DNA of 64,000 nucleotides from Apodemus sylvaticus (taxonomy: Eukaryota; Chordata; Mammalia; Rodentia; Muridae). Below are positions 35,723 to 47,460 of this stretch, one piece after another. The notes beneath the pieces are model-generated. The model saw nothing but the letters and a program-made list of their open reading frames with translations, searched no databases and was not told the origin of the DNA. Where the stretch lies: the NCBI RefSeq assembly GCF_947179515.1, contig NC_067476.1, positions 53,973,383 through 54,037,382 on the forward strand, written 5' to 3'. Position numbers and translations under genes: made by a program. Position 1 is the first letter of the stretch; every line of letters begins with the position of its first letter.

Positions 35723-36364
35723 TGCTTTTCTTCAATGTATCTGTCTCCCCAATCTCCCCCAGCTACTGAATACTTAGTTCTTGGATCTAGTTTTATATTT
35801 CTAAAATGATCTTTGTGTTTATCAATTATATTCATCTCACTCATAACCTGCTATTTTAAACACACTATAACGAAGAAAGAAACCTTTTAAAAATGTTTTA
35901 AGACTCTAGTAACCAGACTGTACTGAGACTGACAAAGTGCCCTTTGTAGCAGACACATGCATTCTCGGCTTTACTAGCCAACCACTGCCAGCCTCACTTA
36001 CTTCTGGCTGTCAGGTCATGTGTTAGGAGGCTTAATTTGGACTGTTACAGACTTTTAAGTTTAGTACCAGCTATCAACAAATGGTCAGCAGATTATTACA
36101 TTTTCGTCATTAAATACCTATTAATAATAGGTATTATTAATTATATTAATTATATTACTAATAATGCATTACTTACATATAGCATCCCTTATTTATTGCT
36201 AGGGTACAATTCAGTAAAGTTTTAATCATGGATAAGATTGTAAAACATCCCAAACAGCTCCCAAAATTTCCCTATGCTTTTCCACAGCCTATCTGACTGC
36301 TCTCCAGCACACTAACCCTTCCGTTTGCTGCCTTTACACGTTTCTATTTTATATAAATAGAATC

Positions 36365-36655
36365 ATGTCCAGCAAGATGGTTCACAAGGTAAAAGTGCTG
36401 GTCACAAAAGCCTGGTGACCTGAGTTCAATGCCAGAACCCACATAAAATGCCAGACATGTGGTTCCTATCTGCTCCCTCAGTCCTCCTACAATGAGGAGG
36501 GCAGCAGGCCAGCTACCTGAGAGCACAGTGCAGAAGCAATAGCACAGCCCCTACACCAGCAAGGCAGAAAGAGACCACCCCACTGAAAGCTGTCCTATGA
36601 CTTCCAATGCTCACACACTCAGGCTCACATGTGCACACACATAGTAATTAAAAGA
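36365..36655 (+). repeat. tRNA-derived SINE (B3/RSINE-like)
   Basis: gtccagcaagatggttcaca, aggtaaaagtgctggtcaca, gtgacctgagttcaatgcc and agaacccacataaaatgc, ending in CA-rich sequence and an A-rich tail. Confidence 0.6.
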
Positions 36656-37264
36656 AAGTAAAAACAATAATGAATGAAACTATAAAACATATATATTCAT
36701 TTGTTTTTGGGTGCCCACATTTTAAACATAAAGGTTTGCTTTAAACTGATGGCTATTGTGCTCATCTGATCTCAAGTGAGCAGAGTGAGCTTTCCAGGGG
36801 TGGTGGCAATGAATGGTACTTCCTATGCAGTTCTGCTTCCGTGTTCCTAGTGGAGACTCACATTCAGCATCTCCAATCTGAAATCAGTAATCTGAACCAA
36901 ACTAAACATTTAGGCTAAAACCCTAATTTCTGAGGACCAGCATGATGTTACAGTGGAAATCCTACATGTGACTTCACATGACACAAAGCAAAAGAGCACT
37001 AAAAATGCTATACAACATTATCCTCAGGCTATGTGTTCAGTGTATGTGAAAGAATTTTGTGCTTGGAATTGGGGCATCCTTAGTATTTTAATGTATATTT
37101 GAGAATCCAAAATATTTCTATTATGACTATAAGTGCCAATTATTGACTCTTAATGTCTGATAGTGACTTAAACATTAATAATGTATCTGTTTCTTTCAAT
37201 AATAACAATTTCAGTGATATGCTAGAACTGCATGTATATTACACCATATAATCTTTTTAGTTCT

Positions 37265-37388
37265 ATGAGGCATTACTATTGCATCTTCTATACAGCAAAG
37301 GAAACTGTGACTCAAGATTAGGTAACTTGTCCAAAGTCATACAGAGAACTTAGGAACCAGAGTCTGAACCCAGGACTGTGCGATCAAT
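37265..37388 (-). repeat. MIR SINE
   Basis: acagcaaaggaaactgtgac, ttaggtaacttgtccaaagt, catacagagaacttaggaac and gtctgaacccaggactgtg give a reversed MIR core in the correct order. Confidence 0.6.
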
Positions 37389-37721
37389 CAAGAGTTGTGG
37401 TCTCAGTCACTGATATGTACATTGATTTAAAAGCACAGGGATATATTAGTCATCAAAAGCCCCATAATTAGGCTATGTGTCCCTTCTGGCAACAGAGCAA
37501 AGGAATCACAAATCTGTCTACTAGAATGATCTGAATGAAAACGGCTCTCTGGTTTCTTTTCATGTAGAGAACTCTGTTGTCAGGAGGGGTTGGGATTCTG
37601 ATGATTCCCAATGCAATGCAATACTGAACAAGCCCCATACATATGTCTCTGTAGAAGCCTACGGAGTCAAGGTGACTAAGGCTTCTTCCCTGCCCTGAGG
37701 ACCTCATTTCATTTTTTAAGG

Positions 37722-37750
37722 CGGGGGGGGGGGGTGGTGGTGGTGGTGTA
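37722..37750. repeat. Poly(G) and (GGT)n tract
   Basis: A run of about 11 G followed by GGT repeats on the plus strand. Confidence 0.9.
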
Positions 37751-39911
37751 GGTGTATCTTCTGCTTATCTGCATTTAAAGAACACCTTAAGATCTTTTCA
37801 GGCATAAACATGGAACAGGGATTCAAATATAACCTTATGCACTGGGTATATTCCTGAAAAGCCCCAACACCTGAGTCACAAGATTTCTAAGTGAACCTAA
37901 AAACCTGGCAGGAAAGAGCTATTGGAATGCTTGGCAAAACGTCTGACGTCTTAGCGGAAAGGGCCAATGTGAAGTGTGCAGGGTAATCACACCTGAGAGC
38001 AGAAGCAGAGCAATAGCTGACAGTTCCTAAAGCCACAGCAAACCGGGCAGGACACACGCAGACTGCAAGAGGTAGAGGCAGCTCTTTAGCCAGGAAATAG
38101 CAGGACAGACTCCCCAGGCTGCTGGCCCAGTAAGTTCAAGAGTATGGGATACATGGGAGGGCAGTTAAGTCAAAGGAAATGGCACCTTTAATAAGATAAG
38201 GGCACTGTATCCATTACACATCAACACCTATCTGAGATGGTCAGAAAGCCATTTAAAGGCTTTAGTACTGCAAGCAGAGCTCAGATGAGCTGCACTGAAG
38301 GGTAAAGAAAGCCTTTCAATTCATCTGCGGTAAGCACTGCTCAAGTTGGCAGAGCTCAGCAGGGCCTGTGGCCGCTGGGTGGGTGGGAGGAGAAGAATGA
38401 AACATGCATTCATTTGGCCTTTCCAGAGCTTCCTGAGAGCTTAGTCTTTCTCTTGCCTGACACAGAATGCTAATGGAACCGGCATTGTTTGGATGGGGGC
38501 AGCAGTGAAGCCAAAAAGAGCAAGGACAAGCTTGATGCAGCAAAAGAGGGCCTGTGGTGCCACCCACAGAGTCCAGGGTAGCTCAGTGTGGGTGGGCAAC
38601 GCTGTTCAAGTCATGGCTTCTCCCTTAGCAAGTGGAGAAGGGCAGAGTATGTATGAACACTCTGGTTACTCAGAAAGGCATACACGGAACTTGTGTCTGC
38701 AGCACTCATTTTGAGGTCTGGCATACAGCTGTACAATACCCTCAGGAGCCTGGTTCTAGGACCCCCACGGAGAGCAAGAGCTGCAGAAACTCAGGTCCCC
38801 TTTAATAAAATGGCACATCAGATACATAAAACAGATAATATTCCATATGCTTTAAATATCTCCAGCTACTGAAATACCTAATACAATATAAGCTTTGTAA
38901 ACATATACTATACTCTTCTGGGAATAATGACAAAAAAAATTGTATGTGTGCACTATCAATGCGATCTTAAGGGAGGGGAATTTCAGTCCAGAACCCATGA
39001 CTACACCGGGCCAGCTGCGTTACATGACTGAAAGCTGCTGGGAATGAAGTATGGGGTGAGGCATCTGGCTACTTTCTACTCAGAACCTGATATACACATA
39101 GAAAACACCAGAAAACAGAAAGGGAATAAAGGCTCCTTTGATAGAAACTGGCAAACTTTGCCAATTGAAAGATTATATACACAACCCAGAAAAAAAAAGA
39201 GTCAATCCCCCAAATTCCAGAGCCTCTCCAAATGACTGGAAAAGCTGATGGCTACGATTTCTTGTATGCAACCAGCATATAGAGAATAAGAGAAACGGCT
39301 GGTTCTGAAAAGGCACGTTGCCCCATGGGGGCAGGACAATGGACCTGCCCCAAATAAAGAGAAGACAGCAAAGCCAAGAGACTGAGACACATAAAGATCC
39401 AGGTATGAAGTACAGCCCACCACTGAGGAAACCTCCTGGGTCTTAGCCCAGTGACAGAGATAGCCATGAGTCCCCTGATGAAGACTTCTAACAAATGTTG
39501 GAAGCAAAGGAAGGAAAGATAAGGTGGTGGATGGCAGGAGCTGGGAGAGAGGAGAAAACCTGGGTACACAGTTCAGGCTGTACAGATAACAAGTTCCAGA
39601 GCTCTGTTATGCAGCAATGTGCATTTTTAACAATCATAATTATACTCCAATTATTAAGAGATTTAAAAATAGGTAGTATAAGAGTAGTTCAGAAAACCTG
39701 GATATAGATGAAGAAAAATGAAAGACAATCATTAAGAAAAATGTAAAAACCTTCCTTTCCTTGGTATATCTAGCCGCATCTCTTGATGTATAAATGGCAA
39801 GAGATTTTATTTTTAACCCACACACTGCATGTGGCTACTGGGAAAATTCCTCCCCTCTTCAGCAAAAATTCAGGTTTGTGAAATCTGAGCAACTCCATTT
39901 TAATTTTGTGT

Positions 39912-39916
39912 ATACA

Positions 39917-39952
<36 letters not shown>
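39912..39952. repeat. (CA)n microsatellite
   Basis: A CA run with one CATA interruption. Confidence 0.95.
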
Positions 39953-39954
<2 letters not shown>

Positions 39955-41194
39955 TTATGCTGCATTCTAAAACACATTTGCCACAAGCATTTTGGGTAAG
40001 AGACATTTAATCTGTGCAAATATTTTCAAAGCTATGGCACCACTAACATAGCTACATTTTAAAGTTAATCATACTAGTTTTTATCACTACCAACTGTGAC
40101 ATTGCAGGACTACTAAATTTTGTTGTCATGTGAGTCATGCCTACTCTAATATCCAGAAAACTTCCCATAAAGCAATTTGTAATCTTAAGTAAAGAAAGCT
40201 GAAAATATTCTTGAGAAATAATTCTGCAAAGCATTATTTTCCACTTATTGCAAATAGCACAGGAAGCTTTGCAGGAACTCAAATGAAACCATAGCAACTA
40301 ACTGAACCTATCATGAGCGATCAGATCAAAGGAACACATAGTACACAGCATGCCAACGCCTACTAGCAGCATAATCTTTCACCAGTTCCTTTGGATTCTT
40401 TTTCAGACATGAAATAAAAAAGCCTTCAACTAGTGCACAGTTCTGGTAAACTGTAAAATCCTCTTTTGCCAACAGTTACTGTGATTCTCTGGGAATCCTG
40501 ACTCAATGTTAAAACTCAAACTAATATCCCTAAATTCAATTATTTTATTTTAGGTTATTTTATTATTTTCTAACACAATAAGAATATATTCTTCCTATTA
40601 AATCTTCTGAAATATAAAAATGAATTAACATCATAGGAATTCCTTGCTTAATAACATTTATCAGCATTTAAAGCCCAAAGTCATAATAAATTACATCTTA
40701 CTGCTTAGTCTCTCGCCAGTGATCGGCCAGTTTTCAAGGAGGCCAAGATGGACCTGTTGGCGTCCTTGCCACGCACATATGGCCACGGCTGCCTTGAGCA
40801 CTCATCTCCAAGGTGCCCCATCTCATTCTTTCCATGGCTGCTACAGTAGGAATGGAGTGAGAAACACCAAGAGTCGTACCACACCAAATACTCACTAAAT
40901 GCCTGCAACAGTACTTGAAGAACAGTTACATTTATAAAATGTGTAAGTCTGTTAAGAAAATATGTGATTTTGTCAAGTTTGTGTGTGTTTTGTTTTGTGT
41001 GGTTTTAAAGAAAAGGGGTCATATTACCAACATACTCTGGACCTGTGTCTGTGACCAAGGAACAGGTCTTGGAAGCCAGAAACTACCTATTTCACTTCCA
41101 GGCACATGCACATGGCAGAGTTGCTCATTGCTAAGTGAGTCAGAGCTCAGAGAACCATAGCTGAGCCAAACTTCTGTCAGTTTTGAAATGTAAC

Positions 41195-41400
41195 TGGGGC
41201 CGGCAGAGGAGGCTCAGAGCTCAGAGCACAGTCTGCTCTTGGAGACCTGGAGCTCAGTACTCGGCACCGCAGCTCGCAACTGCCTGGAATCCCAGTGCTG
41301 AAGGATCTGAGGCTCTCTTGTGGACTCTACTGTCACACACACAGATAATGGAACACACATATGCCCATAATTTAAAATGTCTTTTTAAAATATACTTGAA
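41195..41400 (+). repeat. Diverged B3-like SINE
   Basis: ggggccggcagaggaggctc, agagcacagtctgctcttgg and gagctcagtactcggcac, with an A-rich end (tttaaaatgtctttttaaaa). Confidence 0.45.
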
Positions 41401-41629
41401 ACTGATTTCCATCTTAATGTTCAATGGAATATGCCTTTAAATATATGTCTTAAAATAAGAAAGCAAAAGTATCTTGAAATCAGCTTTAAAAACAAAACAA
41501 ACAAACAAACAAAAAAAAAAACAACAAACCACAACCCTCTACCTTTCATTTGTCTCTATTGCTTTATAGATGTTTAAGTGAAGTGAAGGTTGAAGCTATG
41601 GACTATTAGTGAATAAAAAAATCATGACA

Positions 41630-42285
41630 ATGATAAAAATTTGAAAAATGAAGAACCATTTCAACAAAATACAAACCAAAACTATAATGAGATACTACTC
41701 CACATAAGTATATCTACATTTAAAGACAATGAAGCTGACAAGGAAAAACTGGAACCTTCCTTCTTTGCTGTAGAGCTTAATCACCCTGTAAAATTATTTG
41801 GCAGTCCCTGAAAAAAATTTTTCTTCCTGCTAGGGGATGCCCTAAAGTCTCCTGTCTGCTGAGTACACATTTTATCAGTGAAGCACCTACCCAAGACTCC
41901 CAAATTGTAAAAATATATCCAATTCAAAACCAGATTTCTTCATAAAAATTGTACATATATATTATTCATAATTGTTGTATTTACAGCAACATTAATCACA
42001 GAGAACAAAAAAGTAGGAACAACATAAATGTCTTTTAACTAGCAAATGAGTAAACAAAATAAATAGTTTTTTCATATACTAAGAATATTTTGATATTATT
42101 CATTAATAAAAAGAAATAAAATCTGATATATGATATGACACAGATAACCCCTGAAAACATGCTATGGGAAAGAAATCAGTTATAAAATGTCACATATTAT
42201 TTGATTTCATTTATATGAAATGCTAGTGATGTATAAATCTACAGAGACAAAAGTAGATTAGTGGTTGCCTAGGGCTGGGAAAGCT
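41630..42285 (+). mobile_element. Old mammalian L1 remnant (end of ORF2/3' part)
   Basis: aaaactataatgagatacta, ttatttggcagtccctgaaa, catttatatgaaatgctagt and agtagattagtggttgccta occur in order and match the widespread mammalian L1 3' region. Many stops and indels; much older than the element at 7300. Confidence 0.7.
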
Positions 42286-43969
42286 AAGAAGACATGAAAA
42301 GTAAGCCCACTCTACATGAGGCAGCACAGCTCTGTGAGTCTAAAGGACTCTACCGTACACTACAGGGGCACATGCCCCTGGACAGACGCATGCCCGCAGA
42401 GCTAGAAAGGTCTTCCAACTCTTAATACGCGGCACAGTGCCTGGCTGCCAGGAGGAGATGCTTCAGAACACATGGGATGAGCCATGGCCTTTTGATTAGG
42501 GAGGTTGAATGAGAGCAAGAAAAGCTACTGGCTCAATTACTGTCCTCTAACTGGACACTTGAGCAAGCCATCTTTTATGTTTGTTGGTGAAAAGAGGATC
42601 TAGAAGAAGTAAAATGGGGCAGGAGTGACGAAGTGTTTATCTGATCTTAGCAAATAGGGGAACCCTGGCCTGCAATCTCCTCCATTCTCTCCCGCTACTC
42701 TACACCCTTAATGCTAATTTGCTACCTGAAAATGATAACGAATGCAAAGAATCTACCAGCCATCCTATCTAGGAGTTTCCGCTCCTGTGGACCAAGTGCT
42801 TGGGTAGCAATCAGCCGAGGACTGGAGGCAGCATGGAGTCAAGAGTGCTGAATCAAATGTTGAATGTTGAATGCAGTCTCCCAAAGTGTATGTCACTAAA
42901 ACCCAGTGACAGAGTCCCATCAACACACGGGCTCTGAGGAGAGCTACAGGGAAGAGGTCCAACTGATGAAGGCTAACAGCAGGAAGGCCACATGGCATCT
43001 CCCGCTACCTCCATGTTGCAGGCACTGCTGCCAACATCCGATAAGGCTCCTCAAACAAAGACCCCGCAGGTTCAGGTTCTCAAACACTGCTTATCTCCCA
43101 TCTCTCTGCCCATGGCAGCAGCCCCACCAGACCTTCCTAAGTATTCAAGTAGCTTGTTAAGTTCATATCCTCATAATCCTTATATAGTTGGGACATACAG
43201 ACTTTCAGTTTTTGCCTAAGATTATAATTAATGTCTTCTTTTTCCTGAATATAAAATGATACACATGTAGTTTATAAAAACAAAATCAATAAATTTAAAA
43301 AGTACAAAGTAAAATCCATCTCTAAGTTCAATGCTCAGATAAACCCTGAACATTTTAGTGCTCATTCTCTCAGACAACTCTCTACTTATACATGTACCAC
43401 AGATACATAATTTTACATAAGTAGTATGAGGCTATACATACTGTTCTGTATAATTTTATTTTTCAGATTAACATAGGCTATATATATATGCTTCAGAATT
43501 TATCAAAAAGAAGTTGATGTATTTTAAAAGAAAATATAATCTGTCCAAATATGCTTTTTTGGTTTTAATATCCTTGTATGTTTTCCATTATTTAAATTTT
43601 TCCTAATAATTCCTATCTTGGCACATGAAGCAGATGAAGAAGTAACAAGTCCTGAGAATTTAGGATCCTCTGGCACATGTTCAAATCTGTCCCAGGAATG
43701 TCTGAATCCCAAGTTTTGGGAGTTATCAAGACTCCTGCACATATGACATCGTGTTCTTTTCCCAATTTAGAGAAACTAAAATGACTCAGATTAACAGAAA
43801 TATTTCTGGAGATGCCAAATTTGGAGCTAACACATCTTCTCTAAGTAAATCTATAAGTTATTAAGAAACCCTTTTAAAAATCTCCATAGTCAAAGGAAAA
43901 TTGCTTAACTAAACTAATCTTCTAGAACCTGGGCTTCATTTCCAGCAAGGCAATATTCTCCCTACCTCC

Positions 43970-44017
43970 CCCCCTCTCTCTTTCTTTCCCTCTCTCCCTC
44001 TCTCCCTCTGTCTCTTT

Positions 44018-44108
<91 letters not shown>
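43970..44108. repeat. (TC)n(CA)n compound microsatellite
   Basis: About 105 nt of pyrimidine-only sequence, mostly CT dinucleotides, followed by about 34 nt of CA. Confidence 0.95.
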
Positions 44109-44499
44109 TCCATCCTTAAAAGCATGGTAAAAGTTGCTTGGCATGCATGGAGTCCTAGGTTGCATGATCATCACTCCCCATACCTAAACTAACTCTGGCA
44201 AAACATAGTTCCTGACACCCATTCCACTTAATGTTCTTATGGCTCTGATTTCACTTCAAATGTAAGGTTTCTATGAGAAACTTTTAATGGCTTCCATTTC
44301 TCACAGGAAAAGTGAATTCTCAGTGTGAGCTCTTAGGCATCCTGGTACACTGACTGTTAAGTTTCCTGAATCCCTAACCTCACATCAGCCTCCACATACC
44401 GAACACGCCATGCTGGTCTACATATTTATATTTTCCCACCTAATAAATTTCTAGTCCACTTTTAGAGTTTTAAGTGGCTTTTCTTTTTTAAAAAGAATT

Positions 44500-44840
44500 A
44501 TTTTGAATTATGTGTTTATTTCTGTGTGAGCATACACACATGTGCATAGAGGCCAGAGGCATCAGCGCTCCTCGAGCTGGAGTCACAGACATTAGGAGCC
44601 ACCTGAAAGTCTCTTCTCTTTGCTCACAGAATGGGGCTTGTCGGTTCAGCTCTATTGGCTGGCCAGTGTGCCCCCAGATCTTCCTGGCTGCAGACAGTGC
44701 CGGGGTTACAGGTGTGTCGGCTGTGCCCAGTCTCTTACATGAGTTCAAGTTTTTACAGGAGTTCAGTCCCCAGACTCAGGCCATTATGCTTGTGCAGCAA
44801 GCACTTTACAGACAGGGCTATCACCCAGCTCTGAGGTCCA
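44500..44840 (-). repeat. SINE sequence, B3/RSINE-like
   Basis: catagaggccagaggcatca and gagctggagtcacagacatt, then cagcaagcactttacagaca and gctatcacccagct: reversed SINE bodies, probably two fragments. They generate a 184-residue open frame that is not a gene. Confidence 0.5.
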
Positions 44841-45539
44841 CACGTTTTGAGGATTATACTACGGGTCAATCCTTAGTACCTAACCAGAAGACTTCCTTAA
44901 TGGCTACAGCTTACCAAGCTGTACCTACTGGAATCCATTTCTCCCTCTCCCCACAACCCCACACACCTCTTGTCCTGTTTACGACAATACATGAAGTTAG
45001 ACAGCAGCTAGGATCTGCCTGCACTTCCCTGCAGATGCTCCAGGCTCAGGCTCTGAAGGCCTAAGCTGAACTCACTGTACCACCCTGAATGTACTTCCCT
45101 GGAGAGGAGCAAGCGCACTGCACGACACAGGCAAGGCTCCTTGGTACTCTCAGTGGTGAGAAATGGGAAGCACACAACTCTGCCCTTCTGATCCCAAGTG
45201 TAACCTGACTTTACAGTGAGGCTGATTATTACTGAACAGAAATAAGGGATTACAAGTCCTTTGTCACTTCACAGCATACTGAGCAGCTAAATTGTCATTA
45301 CACATTTCTAACATCAATGATATTTCCTTAAATAATCCCATGTTTAAGACAGTAAAGTTTACAGATTTTGAGAAATCTCGACTTATTATTTCCTCTGGTC
45401 TTCCTTTTGTTTTTCAATCTACTCATTAAGGTTCAAGTGGCTATTGTCTTAAATAATTCATTTGGCTTTATTCTCCAACCACTGTAAACATAAAGCTAGG
45501 ATTTTTCTTCTAAGTAAAAATATAGAAGCTTGAGGACTT

Positions 45540-45633
45540 ATGGGACTTTCGGGGAGGGGGGAACCAAGGAAAGAGGAAATCATTTGAAATGTAAATAAAT
45601 ATATCAAATAAAAATAAATAAATAAATAAATAA
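45540..45633 (+). mobile_element. L1 3' end with (AAAT)n tail
   Basis: gaggacttatgggactttcg, catttgaaatgtaaataaat and atatcaaataaaaataaata give the conserved end of mouse L1 3'UTR and its tail. Confidence 0.65.
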
Positions 45634-45789
45634 CATATAGAAGCTCAAGTTACTGGAAAAAAAGGGATTCATCATGTTAAAGGGAACCACACTGGCAGAA
45701 GCCCAGTGATTATATAAGTCATGCACAGCTTTAGTCTTCTATCAGATTCAATATTGACACTGCTAAAGGTTTCTCTTCAGGGGGAGGAT

Positions 45790-45930
45790 TTTTCAAGACA
45801 GGGTTTCTCCATAGTCTGTCCTGAAATTCACCAGAAATAGACCAGGTTGGCCTCAAACTCACAGAAATCAGCCTGCCTCTGCCTCCTCAGTGGTGGAACT
45901 AAGGGTGTACAGTACCACCTCCCAGGGCTA
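45790..45930 (-). repeat. B1 SINE
   Basis: caagacagggtttctccata, accaggttggcctcaaactc, cctgcctctgcctcctcag and gaactaagggtgtacagtac form a reversed B1. Confidence 0.85.
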
Positions 45931-46777
45931 TATGTTTCTTGTTTTGTTTATTTGTTTACTATTTCCAAGAAAACTCTTAGAGTCTAGGCAAGTGTGCCCT
46001 GCATTAAATGTTTGGCTGAAGAGAACAAAAGTAAGAATGTAATGTTCGGCAGTAATCTCACCTGGTTGCATATTTTAGTTACTTGGGGTAAGAAAATAGT
46101 TCTTAGCATAAAAATGTCAGTAATAGAATTGTTGAGTTATAAACATACCATATTTACCCAATTCATTAAAAATGTAAACATAGATTTTTTTTTAGATAAA
46201 AACTTTTTTTAAAATACTAAGTGGGTTTCTGTCAGAATATGGTCCAAGAATGGAAACATATGGGGAGAATTCTGAGTGCTTGTGAGAAAACTCCAAGAAA
46301 ACAAGACAAGTATCTTGTGACCTCAATCTCTTCAACAACATGGAATTGTTCTTAAAATGCACTTTCCTGGCCCTACCAGGTGTAGCAGACAGAAATAAAT
46401 GAGTTTGCCTTAGACTGTTCATTACAACTGGTTACTGTTATTTATTTATATGCCTCTAAGGAAAGACAGGCTTTTGCTACATGCCAGCTTGTTCTTGCAA
46501 TTATACACTCAGGTGACCTTTCTAAACCCTCAGGAAATAAACTGTCTGATGCTCTGAATAAAGCTGGCTAGTGCATGAGACTTAGTCGGCCTCAGGTTTG
46601 GGCTCCACTCTTCCAAGGTCCACTGTCTCTAGAGTGATAAACAGGTTGCAACTGTACATATACCCATAAATTACTGAGACTTTACCAAGTACAGCGACAG
46701 CAAAAAGAAAACAGATGTTTTATATCTGAGATTTCCATACCTCTTTATTTCACTAGTCTCAAGATGTGATCAAAATT

Positions 46778-46852
46778 TATATATATATTTTTATATTTAT
46801 ATATATATATACATATACATACATATATATATACATATACATACATACACAC

Positions 46853-46911
<59 letters not shown>

Positions 46912-46912
46912 A
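46778..46912. repeat. (TA)n/(CATA)n/(TG)n compound microsatellite
   Basis: About 135 nt of mainly alternating pyrimidine-purine sequence, ending in a TG run of about 45 nt. Confidence 0.95.
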
Positions 46913-47132
46913 AAACCTGAAATGATGAACAGCTCAGAAGTAGCAGAGAAGGGGTAGTGGTGGGGGCTTGCTCACAGGTAGATTGCCTGGAAAGCAGTAC
47001 AAGGCCCCTGGTTTGGTCCTCAGAATTGCATACTCACAAAACAGAGTGTAAGACTAGGGCACTGAGACAGGCCAATAGGAAATGTCCAGACTGAACCGAA
47101 CAATATTTCCTAAGCTTGTGCTGTATCTGCTG

Positions 47133-47168
47133 TGTGTGTGTGTGTATGTGTGTGTGTGTGTGTGTGTC
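47133..47168. repeat. (TG)n microsatellite
   Basis: A TG run with a single TA interruption. Confidence 0.95.
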
Positions 47169-47349
47169 AAAGGGCAACTATAAGTTGTTCCCTAGATGAC
47201 ACCAAGTCTCTTTGAAATAAAATCTCTCCTTGGCCTGGATCTCACCAAGCAGGATAGGCTGGCTAGCCAAGGAGCCCCAAGAATCTACCTGTAGCAGCAC
47301 AAGGATTACAAGAGTATTACCAAGCCTATTTTTGTTTGGTTTTGTTTTT

Positions 47350-47460
47350 TAAAGATAAGGTCTCAAAATGTAGTCCTGGCTATCTTGGAAATCACCCTGG
47401 CCCAAGTGTTTGTTTTTTGTTGTTGTTGTTGTTGCTGTTGTTTTGTTTTGTTTTGTTTAC
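47350..47460 (-). repeat. B1 fragment and (TTG)n run
   Basis: aagataaggtctcaaaatgt and agtcctggctatcttggaaa resemble a reversed B1 end. TTG units follow at about 47415-47455. Confidence 0.45.

Noticed and set aside
42363..42380. caggggcacatgcccctg palindrome
   Set aside because: An 18-nt near-palindrome outside any regulatory context; expected by chance in 64 kb.
43962..44174. Arg-Glu repeat open frame on the minus strand
   Set aside because: Translation of the GA/TG microsatellite.
44510..45064. 184-codon open frame on the plus strand, among the longest in the window
   Set aside because: It runs through reversed SINE sequence (tRNA-like head and body) and into non-coding sequence; no recognisable domain, so it is a chance frame.
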